Positions 1 through 6,203 of a stretch of DNA of 6,203 nucleotides are shown piece by piece. The stretch spans positions 1 to 6,203 of the forward strand of contig VERM01000097.1 in NCBI GenBank assembly GCA_018882645.1, written 5' to 3'. The first letter of the stretch is position 1; each line of letters opens with the position of its first letter. A program made the position numbers and the translations under genes. This stretch comes from Ferruginibacter sp. (lineage in GTDB: Bacteria; Bacteroidota; Bacteroidia; Chitinophagales; Chitinophagaceae). The notes below the pieces were generated by a model. It did not search any database, was not told where the DNA came from, and was given only the letters and a program-made list of their open reading frames with translations.

Positions 1-1720
1 GTACAGGATGTTTCAATGCCACAGTGTGACAACTCAGTGGATCTTCCAACAAAAGATTTCCATTGTTTCCAACAAACGTTGAAAGCGACATCACTGATTT
101 CTCACGGATAGGATCTATAGGTGGGTTGGTTACCTGGGCAAACAATTGTTTAAAATAAGCACTTAAATGCTGAGGCTGATCACTCAATACGGCCAACGGA
201 ACATCAGTGCCCATAGAACCTATGGGTTCTTTTCCGTCTAACGCCATTGAAGTGATGATCGTTTCCAGATCTTCTGTAGAGTATCCAAATGCTTTCTGAT
301 ATTTAAACACCTGATCGGATTCGAGGTGGGTAAACATCACTCTGGGTTCGGGCAATTCCTCCAATCTGATTTTATATTTGTTGAGCCATTCCGCATAAGG
401 CTTCTGACTGCAAATGCTTTGTTTGATTTCCTCATCGCTGATGATGCGTCCTTTTTCCATATCCACTACAAACATTTTTCCAGGTTGCAAACGGCCGTTC
501 AATACAATGGTGGCAGGGTCTACCGGCAGCACTCCCGTTTCAGATGCCATGATGACGCGATCATCGTTGGTGACACAGTAGCGGGAAGGACGAAGTCCGT
601 TTCTGTCGAGCGTAGCGCCAATAATTTTTCCGTCGGTAAATGAAATAGAAGCCGGGCCATCCCAGGGTTCCATTAAAGAGGCATGGTACTCGTAAAATGC
701 TTTTTTAACAGGATCTATCTGATCATCCTGATCCCATGCTTCGGGAATGAGCATCATCATCACATGCGGCAGCGATCGTCCGGTGAGGGTGAGCAATTCT
801 ATCATATTGTCCAGACACGCAGAGTCGGACTGGCCGTTGCTTACGACAGGGAGAAGCATTTCCATTTCTTCTTTCGTAAAGAAAGGAGAGACAAAACCTC
901 TCTCGCCTGATTTCAACCAGTTTAAATTTCCCTGCAACGTATTGATTTCGCCGTTATGAGCGATGTATCTGAATGGCTGTGCCAATCTCCACGAAGGAAA
1001 AGTATTGGTAGCAAAACGCGAGTGAACCAGGCCGAATGCAGAAACCACATTTTTATTATTCAAATCAGGAAAATAATTTCTTACCTGGTTACTTGTAAGC
1101 TGTCCTTTATAAACAATTGTTTTATAGGAAAGAGAAGCGATATAAAAACCTATTGGATCGTATTGAACAGTATTGGCTGTAGCATGTGTGGCATATTTAC
1201 GCAGGACAAACAATTTTCTTTCAAACACCATCGGATCGGTGATATGATCAGGGCACATAATAAATACTTGCTCAATGACCGGTTCTACTGACAGAGCTGT
1301 TTGTCCGATTCCATCGGTATTGACAGGCACACTGCGATAGACAAGTATTTCCAATCCTAATTTTTCTACTGCGTTATTGAAGATATTGCGACATTGTTCA
1401 CGCAACTTAATATCTTTCGGAAAAAAAAGTACCCCTACTCCATATTTCCCAACGACAGGAAGGTGAATCCCTTGTTTAAGACATTCATCGAAAAAAAACT
1501 CATGAGGTATTTGAATCATGATGCCGGCACCGTCTCCTGTGTTGCTTTCACAACCACAGGCCCCTCGATGTTCCATATTTTCTAATACAGTGAGTGCATC
1601 ACTGATATGCTGATGAGATTTATATCCCTTAATACTGGCGACAAAACCTATCCCACATGCATCGTGTTCAAAGGACGGATCGTATAAACCCTGAGAATTA
1701 ATTGGCAGTTGCTTATTCAT
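1..1720 (-). CDS. gltB: Glutamate synthase large subunit, N-terminal part (3' end outside window)
   Basis: The alpha chain of glutamate synthase (GOGAT) converts glutamine and 2-oxoglutarate to two glutamates; the N-terminal domain releases ammonia from glutamine. The frame is open from an ATG at 1720-1718 to the window edge, giving 573 codons of a protein usually near 1500 residues. Residues 22 to about 440 form a class II glutamine amidotransferase domain. After a 21-residue propeptide comes HDACGIGF with Cys22, the expected N-terminal nucleophile after processing. Further motifs are HRG (51-53), TGDGAG (61-66), HSRFATNT (233-240), AHNGEINT (254-261), GQSDSACLDN (296-305), EPWDGPA (351-357) and LDRNGLRPSRY (371-381). 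QLFAQVTNPPIDPIRE (525-540) opens the central domain; the FMN and Fe-S regions lie beyond the edge. The start is supported by the propeptide length. There is no Shine-Dalgarno sequence. A four-codon frame (MKYK) begins at 1731 and its TGA overlaps this ATG. It lies 66 bp after ilvA on the same strand. The electron donor (NADPH or ferredoxin) cannot be judged from this part. Confidence 0.96.
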   Translation of the reverse strand, partial: MNKQLPINSQGLYDPSFEHDACGIGFVASIKGYKSHQHISDALTVLENMEHRGACGCESNTGDGAGIMIQIPHEFFFDECLKQGIHLPVVGKYGVGVLFFPKDIKLREQCRNIFNNAVEKLGLEILVYRSVPVNTDGIGQTALSVEPVIEQVFIMCPDHITDPMVFERKLFVLRKYATHATANTVQYDPIGFYIASLSYKTIVYKGQLTSNQVRNYFPDLNNKNVVSAFGLVHSRFATNTFPSWRLAQPFRYIAHNGEINTLQGNLNWLKSGERGFVSPFFTKEEMEMLLPVVSNGQSDSACLDNMIELLTLTGRSLPHVMMMLIPEAWDQDDQIDPVKKAFYEYHASLMEPWDGPASISFTDGKIIGATLDRNGLRPSRYCVTNDDRVIMASETGVLPVDPATIVLNGRLQPGKMFVVDMEKGRIISDEEIKQSICSQKPYAEWLNKYKIRLEELPEPRVMFTHLESDQVFKYQKAFGYSTEDLETIITSMALDGKEPIGSMGTDVPLAVLSDQPQHLSAYFKQLFAQVTNPPIDPIREKSVMSLSTFVGNNGNLLLEDPLSCHTVALKHPV

Positions 1721-1786
1721 TTATATTTCATTTATTAGAAATAGTTCAGCAACAAGCAAGCAATCATTAAGGTAAAGTATACAGTC
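1721..1786. other. Intergenic spacer between ilvA and gltB
   Basis: This AT-rich gap of 66 bp is the longest non-coding stretch in the window. I see no GC-rich inverted repeat followed by a T-run, so no intrinsic terminator for ilvA. I also see no clear Bacteroidota-type promoter (TTTG followed by TAnnTTTG); a TACTTTAC stretch on the minus strand misses two of the consensus bases. A short CAAG/CAAG/CAA tandem lies near 1754-1763. Read-through from ilvA into gltB is plausible but not shown by sequence alone. Confidence 0.6.
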
Positions 1787-3079
1787 TTATACTATATAAC
1801 TATAGAGTGTATCATTCTTACTCAATTCAGTAAAATTGATTTGATAGCGATCTAAATTTACCAATAAATTCTGATAATCTGATTTGTTTTTTAGTTCAAT
1901 TCCCACTAGTGCAGGACCTGTTTCTTTGTTATGCTTCTGCATGTATTCAAAACGCGTAATGTCGTCATTAGGCCCAAGTACCTGACTTACAAATTCCTTC
2001 AGTGCTCCGGGCCTTTGAGCAAAGCGAATAAGGAAATAATGCTTCAAACCTTCATGCTGTAAACTTCTTTCTTTTATCTCCTGCATTCTGTCGATATCAT
2101 TGTTTCCACCTCCTATAATACATACAACATTTTTTCCTTTAATCTCTTCGGCAAAATCATCCAGCGCTGCTATTGTTAAAGCTCCTGCAGGTTCTACGAC
2201 AATAGCTTCTTCATTATATAAACTCAAAATGGTACTGCATATTTTCCCCTCCGAAACGAGATGCATCTTATCAAGAAGTTGATTGCATATGTTGAAGGTA
2301 ATCTCACCGACTCTCTTCACTGCGGCACCATCCACAAATCGATCAATATGATCCAAAGTAACAGGACCTCCCGCTTTCAATGCCTCCAGCATGCTGGGTG
2401 CCCCTTCGGGCTCTAGGCCCACAATACAAGTATTGGGTGAATGTTGTTTAAAATAGGAACCGACTCCTGCGCACAATCCACCACCACCGACGGGTGCAAA
2501 TAAAAAATCAACACTCTGTAATTCATTTAAAATTTCAAGGCCAATGGTTCCTTGTCCTTCGATAATACTGCAATCATCAAATGGAGGAATAAATTTCATC
2601 TGATACTCTTCACAATATTTTTTTGCTGCTATGGCACAATCATCGAATGTATCCCCTATCAGCTTTACTTCAACAAATTCCTCCCCAAACATTTTCGTCT
2701 GGGATATTTTTTGATTGGGTGTAATTACCGGCATAAAAATCACCCCTTTCAATCCAAGCATTTTACAACTATAAGCAAAGCCCTGGGCATGATTGCCTGC
2801 GCTTGCACACACAACACCATTGCGCGATTGATCAGCAGTCAAGCTGCTCATCATATTATAAGCACCTCTCAATTTGTATGACCTCACAACCTGAAGATCT
2901 TCCCGTTTTAAATAAACCTGGCATTGATATTTTTTGGACAAAGTTCGGTTCAGCTGTAAAGGAGTCTGTATCACCACTTTTTTCAGGCGCTCGTGGGCAG
3001 CCTGAATATCAAGTTCATATCCGCCTATTTGAACACGACTGTATGATTCAGATGAGGTATTTAAAATGGGTGATGACAT
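1787..3079 (-). CDS. ilvA: Threonine ammonia-lyase (threonine dehydratase), biosynthetic, single ACT-like domain
   Basis: This PLP enzyme deaminates L-threonine to 2-oxobutyrate and ammonia, the committed step to isoleucine. The 430 residues match the short class (Bacillus type, about 420) rather than the E. coli type of about 514 with two ACT-like domains. The catalytic fold-type II domain spans roughly 25-335: Lys69 in RSYKLRGAYN is the Schiff-base lysine, SAGNHAQG (93-100) holds the cofactor-contacting Asn96, GGGG (198-201) is the phosphate loop and EPAGA (296-300) is conserved. A single ACT-like domain follows (about 345-430; HYFLIRFAQRPGALKEF, then LGPNDDITRFEY), the usual site of isoleucine feedback. 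An oddity is IIGGGNND at 321-328: the family usually has serine at position 323, where this protein has Gly. The ATG is the only in-frame Met before residue 76, and it leaves about 20 poorly conserved residues before the fold. The gene starts 21 bp after ilvC without a Shine-Dalgarno sequence, so it is probably co-transcribed with it. Confidence 0.96.
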   Translation of the reverse strand: MSSPILNTSSESYSRVQIGGYELDIQAAHERLKKVVIQTPLQLNRTLSKKYQCQVYLKREDLQVVRSYKLRGAYNMMSSLTADQSRNGVVCASAGNHAQGFAYSCKMLGLKGVIFMPVITPNQKISQTKMFGEEFVEVKLIGDTFDDCAIAAKKYCEEYQMKFIPPFDDCSIIEGQGTIGLEILNELQSVDFLFAPVGGGGLCAGVGSYFKQHSPNTCIVGLEPEGAPSMLEALKAGGPVTLDHIDRFVDGAAVKRVGEITFNICNQLLDKMHLVSEGKICSTILSLYNEEAIVVEPAGALTIAALDDFAEEIKGKNVVCIIGGGNNDIDRMQEIKERSLQHEGLKHYFLIRFAQRPGALKEFVSQVLGPNDDITRFEYMQKHNKETGPALVGIELKNKSDYQNLLVNLDRYQINFTELSKNDTLYSYIV

Positions 3080-3100
3080 TTATTCAGTTTAAACAGTAAA

Positions 3101-4585
3101 TTATTTGGCTACGACAATAGATTTGATATCTGTCATCGCTTTCCTGAGCACAGCACCAACCTTTTCTACAGGATGATTTCGAATGATTCGATTGACTGCA
3201 ATAATTTCGCGGTTGTCAACCTGATTGTCTTTCCCTTCATTGTAATTTTTGCCAATCACATCCACATCAATTGTTTTCATGAAATCAGCCAGTAATGGCT
3301 TGGCGGCATGATCAAACAAATAACATCCGTATTCTGCCGTATCAGAAATAACGCGGTTCATTTCAAACAATTTTTTTCTGGCAATGGTATTGGCAATTAA
3401 CGGAGTTTCATGTAACGACTCATAATAAGCCGACTCTTCCTTTATGCCTGCTTCCACCATCGTTTCGAAAGCCAACTCCACTCCTGCTCTTACAAATGCT
3501 ACCATTAGAGGTCCATTATCAAAAAACTCCTGTTCGCGTATAGCATTTTCAGTTATAGGCGTTTTTTCAAATGCAGTTTCTCCTGTAGCAGCGCGCCAAC
3601 TTAATAGATTTTTGTCATCATTCGCCCAGTCTGCCATCATTTCAGATGAAAATACTCCACTCATGATATCATCCTGATGCTTTTGAAATAAAGGACGTAA
3701 AATATTTTTCAGTTCATTTGACAATTCAAATGCTTTTATCTTAGCGGGATTGGATAAACGATCCATCATGGCCGTAACACCCCCGTGTTTCAAAGCTTCG
3801 GTAATGACCTCCCAACCATACTGTATTAATTTAGCTGCATAACCCGGCTCAATCCCTTTTTCAATCATTTTATCAAAACACAAAATAGAACCCGTTTGCA
3901 ACACACCACATAATATTGTTTGCTCTCCCATCAAGTCGGATTTAACTTCCGCTACAAAAGATGACAATAACACTCCAGCACGATGTCCGCCTGTGGCTAC
4001 CGCATATGCTTTCGCCTGCGCGAGACCCTTTCCTTCAGGGTCATTTTCGGGATGTACTGCAATTAAAGTGGGTACACCAAATCCTCTTTTATATTCTTCC
4101 CTCACTTCGGTTCCCGGACATTTAGGCGCCACCATAATAACCGTAATATCTTTTCTGATTTTCATGCCTTCTTCTACAATGTTAAATCCATGAGAGTATG
4201 AAAGGGTAGCTCCTTTCTTCATCAAGGGCATCACTGCGCTTACAACAGCTGTATGTTGTTTATCGGGAGTAAGATTCAAAACCAGATCAGCTGCAGGAAT
4301 AAGTTCTTCATAAGTACCTACTTTAAACCCGTTTTCAGTTGCACTTGTATAAGAAACTCGCTTTTGTTCAATTGCTTCTTTGCGCAAAGCAAAAGAGATA
4401 TCCAATCCTGAATCGCGCATATTTAATCCCTGATTCAATCCCTGAGCACCACAACCTACAATTACTATTTTTTTCCCCGTCAATACATTTACGCCATCAG
4501 AGAATTCCGATTTATTCATAAATTCACAAATTCCCAATTGTTTCAGTTGTTCCCTCAATGGTAATGAGTTGAAATAATTTGCCAT
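3101..4585 (-). CDS. ilvC: Ketol-acid reductoisomerase, class II (long form), NADP-dependent
   Basis: It converts 2-acetolactate or 2-aceto-2-hydroxybutyrate, by a Mg-dependent alkyl shift and NADPH reduction, to the dihydroxy acids of the valine/leucine and isoleucine branches. At 494 residues it is the long class, with a duplicated C-terminal helical domain; class I enzymes have about 330-350. It aligns with E. coli IlvC (491 residues, recalled from memory) almost without gaps through at least residue 420, from MANYFN onward. The Rossmann domain (about 1-208) carries GCGAQG (44-49). Arg68, Arg76 and Ser78 occupy the NADPH 2'-phosphate positions, so NADPH preference is expected. Catalytic and metal-site residues known from E. 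coli are all present at the same numbers: His132, Lys155, Glu213, Asp217, Glu221, Glu389, Glu393 and Ser414. The two helical domains cover about 209-355 and 356-490. The leader has no Shine-Dalgarno sequence but contains an AAAAAATATAAATAAAC stretch directly before ATG. It starts 30 bp after ilvN and ends 21 bp before ilvA. Confidence 0.98.
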   Translation of the reverse strand: MANYFNSLPLREQLKQLGICEFMNKSEFSDGVNVLTGKKIVIVGCGAQGLNQGLNMRDSGLDISFALRKEAIEQKRVSYTSATENGFKVGTYEELIPAADLVLNLTPDKQHTAVVSAVMPLMKKGATLSYSHGFNIVEEGMKIRKDITVIMVAPKCPGTEVREEYKRGFGVPTLIAVHPENDPEGKGLAQAKAYAVATGGHRAGVLLSSFVAEVKSDLMGEQTILCGVLQTGSILCFDKMIEKGIEPGYAAKLIQYGWEVITEALKHGGVTAMMDRLSNPAKIKAFELSNELKNILRPLFQKHQDDIMSGVFSSEMMADWANDDKNLLSWRAATGETAFEKTPITENAIREQEFFDNGPLMVAFVRAGVELAFETMVEAGIKEESAYYESLHETPLIANTIARKKLFEMNRVISDTAEYGCYLFDHAAKPLLADFMKTIDVDVIGKNYNEGKDNQVDNREIIAVNRIIRNHPVEKVGAVLRKAMTDIKSIVVAK

Positions 4586-4615
4586 GTTTATTTATATTTT
4601 TTGTTGTTGAAATAA

Positions 4616-5206
4616 TTACATTGAAAACACTTCGTCTTTTTTATCGAGGTAAATATTTTTCGACACTTCCTCTCCCGGCATATTATCTTCAAACTGCCGA
4701 AGTTTTTTATGAAAGCCATCGCTTTTTTTGATAATAGCCACACGCGCACTTCTTACAAACTCAATTAAACCGAAGGGTTCCAGCACTTCTATTAATTTAT
4801 CAGTCTCTTCCCTGTGGCCGGCCACTTCAAACACTGTATAATCTTTTCTGATGACTACTGCTTTTGCGCCGTGCATACTCAACAATCTCTCCACCTGTAC
4901 TTTCTCTGCTATCACATCAGTGGGGACTTTATACAGTGCCAGTTCCTGCCAAACAATTTCATCATTGTTGTTATAGTAAGCTTTTAAAACATCTACCTGT
5001 TTCTCAATGTGACGACATAATTTACGAACCACTTCTTCTGTTTCTGTAACCACGATCGTAAAACGATGAATGCTGTCCACTTCACTGGGAGAAGTATTTA
5101 AGCTATCGATATTCAGTTTTCTCCTGGAAAATATGATTGCAATACGATTCAAAAGACCGATTTGATTTTCGGTATAAACGGTAATGGTAAATTCTTGTTT
5201 ATGCAT
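4616..5206 (-). CDS. ilvN: Acetolactate synthase small (regulatory) subunit
   Basis: This subunit binds the IlvB catalytic subunit, raises its activity and usually confers feedback inhibition by branched-chain amino acids. An N-terminal ACT domain (about 5-78) contains ENQIGLLNRI and RRKLNIDSLNTSPSE. Asn14, Gly17 and Asn32 line up with E. coli IlvH Asn11, Gly14 and Asn29, positions linked to valine binding (recalled, not computed), so valine sensitivity is likely. The usual Gly before the aromatic or hydrophobic residue in the RRGxNI motif is Lys30 here. The C-terminal small-subunit domain covers about 85-165 (ELALYKVP, then VFEVAGHREETDKLIEVLEPFGL and FVRSARVAI). A charged tail of about 30 residues (166-196) makes it longer than IlvH (163 residues). 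The ATG lies 11 bp after the ilvB stop and the ACT domain begins almost at once, which supports this start. The close spacing to ilvB suggests coupled translation and matched subunit amounts. Confidence 0.96.
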   Translation of the reverse strand: MHKQEFTITVYTENQIGLLNRIAIIFSRRKLNIDSLNTSPSEVDSIHRFTIVVTETEEVVRKLCRHIEKQVDVLKAYYNNNDEIVWQELALYKVPTDVIAEKVQVERLLSMHGAKAVVIRKDYTVFEVAGHREETDKLIEVLEPFGLIEFVRSARVAIIKKSDGFHKKLRQFEDNMPGEEVSKNIYLDKKDEVFSM

Positions 5207-5217
5207 AAGGCAGTTGT

Positions 5218-6203
5218 TTAAATCTCCTCTTTACTTAATACAATTTCAGCCACACCCCTTCCCTGAGGTACCATTGGAAAGACATTGTTTTCTTTTCCCA
5301 CCATCACTTCCAGCAGATAGCTGCCTTCTGTTTTTATCATTTTTTCCAATGCATTCTTTAACAATTTTCTTTCATGAACGGAATTGCCCGGAATCCCATA
5401 CCCTTTGGCCACTTGCACAAAATCAGGACTGGTGATATCAACAAAAGAGTACCGGTTGTTATGAAATAGTTCCTGCCATTGGCGAACCATGCCCAAAAAT
5501 TGATTATTCAGAATTAATATTTTTACAGGCACTTTAAATTGCATAATGGTACCCAATTCCTGCAAGGTCATCTGAAAACCACCATCACCAATAACGGCAA
5601 CGACTACACGACCTGGATCTCCATAAGCAGCTCCGATTGCAGCAGGTAAAGCAAAGCCCATTGTACCTAAACCACCACTTGTAATGTTGCTTCGAGTATG
5701 GCTCATTGATGCATATCTGCAGGCTGCCATCTGGTGCTGACCTACATCCGTTACAATAATAGCTTTGCCTAAGGTCAATTCATTTAACGTTGCAATCACT
5801 TCTCCCATAGAAAGGACGTCTGATGGAGGATTCAATTCGACATCTATACAAATAGACTGCTCCTTTAAGGCGCACTCCTGGAATTTTTTTAACCATTCAT
5901 CGTGTTTTTTTTCATGGATCAGTGCTGTTAAAGTGGGAAGTGTTTCTTTACAATCTCCCCAAACAGGAACCGTCGATTTTACATTTTTATCTATTTCGGA
6001 AGGATCTATGTCAAGATGTATTATTTTAGCCTGCTTGGCATATTTATCCAATCTTCCTGTAACACGGTCATCAAATCGCATACCGATAGCAATCAGCACA
6101 TCGCATTCATTGGTGAGCAGATTGGGTCCATAATTTCCGTGCATGCCGAGCATCCCCACTCCGAGAGGATGGTCAGTCGGCAATGCGCTCATACCCATGA
6201 TGG
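5218..6203 (-). CDS. ilvB: Acetolactate synthase large (catalytic) subunit, C-terminal part (5' end outside window)
   Basis: The thiamine-diphosphate enzyme that joins two pyruvates to 2-acetolactate, or pyruvate and 2-oxobutyrate to 2-aceto-2-hydroxybutyrate. Only about the last 327 residues of a protein usually near 570 are present. The frame stays open to the right edge, and the ATG at 6198 is internal: the N-terminal TPP-binding domain with the catalytic Glu is missing because the window ends, not because the gene is broken. Counting from that Met, the end of the central domain has GMLGMHG (15-21) and RFDDRVTG (41-48). The C-terminal TPP domain has TSGGLGTMGFALPAAIGA (173-190), the diphosphate/Mg motif GDGGFQM (204-210) through Asn231-Asn232, and GMVRQWQ (236-242). 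Trp241 matches the tryptophan known from herbicide-resistance work on plant enzymes. The end is VPQGRGVAEIVLSKEEI. It is the first visible gene of the cluster; its promoter and any leader control lie outside the window. Confidence 0.97.
   Translation of the reverse strand, partial: IMGMSALPTDHPLGVGMLGMHGNYGPNLLTNECDVLIAIGMRFDDRVTGRLDKYAKQAKIIHLDIDPSEIDKNVKSTVPVWGDCKETLPTLTALIHEKKHDEWLKKFQECALKEQSICIDVELNPPSDVLSMGEVIATLNELTLGKAIIVTDVGQHQMAACRYASMSHTRSNITSGGLGTMGFALPAAIGAAYGDPGRVVVAVIGDGGFQMTLQELGTIMQFKVPVKILILNNQFLGMVRQWQELFHNNRYSFVDITSPDFVQVAKGYGIPGNSVHERKLLKNALEKMIKTEGSYLLEVMVGKENNVFPMVPQGRGVAEIVLSKEEI

Noticed and set aside
1421..1498. Two 8-base A runs (1421-1428, 1491-1498) within gltB, and a similar 8-base T run in ilvB (5905-5912), which could be slippage or phase-variation tracts.
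   Set aside because: All three encode Phe or Lys codons in intact, well-conserved frames of core-metabolism genes. Runs of this length are expected in AT-rich DNA.
326..1585. Several plus-strand open frames of 60-111 codons opposite gltB.
   Set aside because: They overlap one another and are antisense to a continuous, strongly conserved GltB frame. Their translations show no recognisable domain.
1721..1786. Possible promoter or terminator between ilvA and gltB.
   Set aside because: No GC-rich stem followed by a T-run, and the best match to the Bacteroidota -7 element misses two bases and has no matching -33 element.
5223..5230. AGAGGAGA on the minus strand upstream of ilvN resembles a Shine-Dalgarno sequence.
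   Set aside because: It encodes the last Glu-Glu codons of IlvB, and its GGAG core lies about 17 bases from the ilvN ATG, too far for normal function; the other junctions have no such element.
5765..6133. A 122-codon plus-strand open frame opposite ilvB.
   Set aside because: It lies entirely antisense to conserved IlvB sequence, and its product has no recognisable motif; it is a shadow frame.
6196..6198. ATG at 6198 as a start of a short TPP-enzyme protein.
   Set aside because: The frame continues open to the window edge, and the sequence begins in the middle of the central domain of acetolactate synthase, so this Met is internal.

Overview
This window is the 3' part of a branched-chain amino acid biosynthesis operon followed by the start of a glutamate synthase gene. 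All five genes are on the minus strand, so transcription runs from right to left: ilvB (5' end outside the window), ilvN, ilvC, ilvA, then gltB (3' end outside the window). Nothing on the plus strand looks like a real gene; the plus-strand open frames are shadows of these five.

The source is most likely a member of the Bacteroidota. The DNA is AT-rich. None of the four visible start codons has a convincing Shine-Dalgarno sequence at normal spacing, and two of the leaders are A/T-rich, as is typical of that phylum. The IlvN and IlvA sequences also have a Bacteroidota character. This comes from reading the sequence and from family knowledge, not from a database search.

Layout: acetolactate synthase large subunit, C-terminal part (5218-6203); 11 bp gap; acetolactate synthase small subunit (4616-5206); 30 bp gap; class II ketol-acid reductoisomerase (3101-4585); 21 bp gap; threonine ammonia-lyase (1787-3079); 66 bp gap; N-terminal 573 residues of the glutamate synthase large subunit (2-1720). 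The last gene runs off the left edge.

IlvA makes 2-oxobutyrate from threonine. IlvB/IlvN condense pyruvate with 2-oxobutyrate (isoleucine branch) or with a second pyruvate (valine and leucine branch). IlvC isomerises and reduces the products to dihydroxy acids. The next step (ilvD) and the transaminase (ilvE) are not in the window. GltB supplies glutamate, the amino donor for the final transamination, so its position next to the ilv genes makes metabolic sense.

This is a conserved core-metabolism region. I found no mobile element, CRISPR array, RNA gene, defence gene or unknown gene, and no sign of an undescribed system. The most notable detail is a glycine in IlvA where the family usually has a serine contacting the PLP ring nitrogen.
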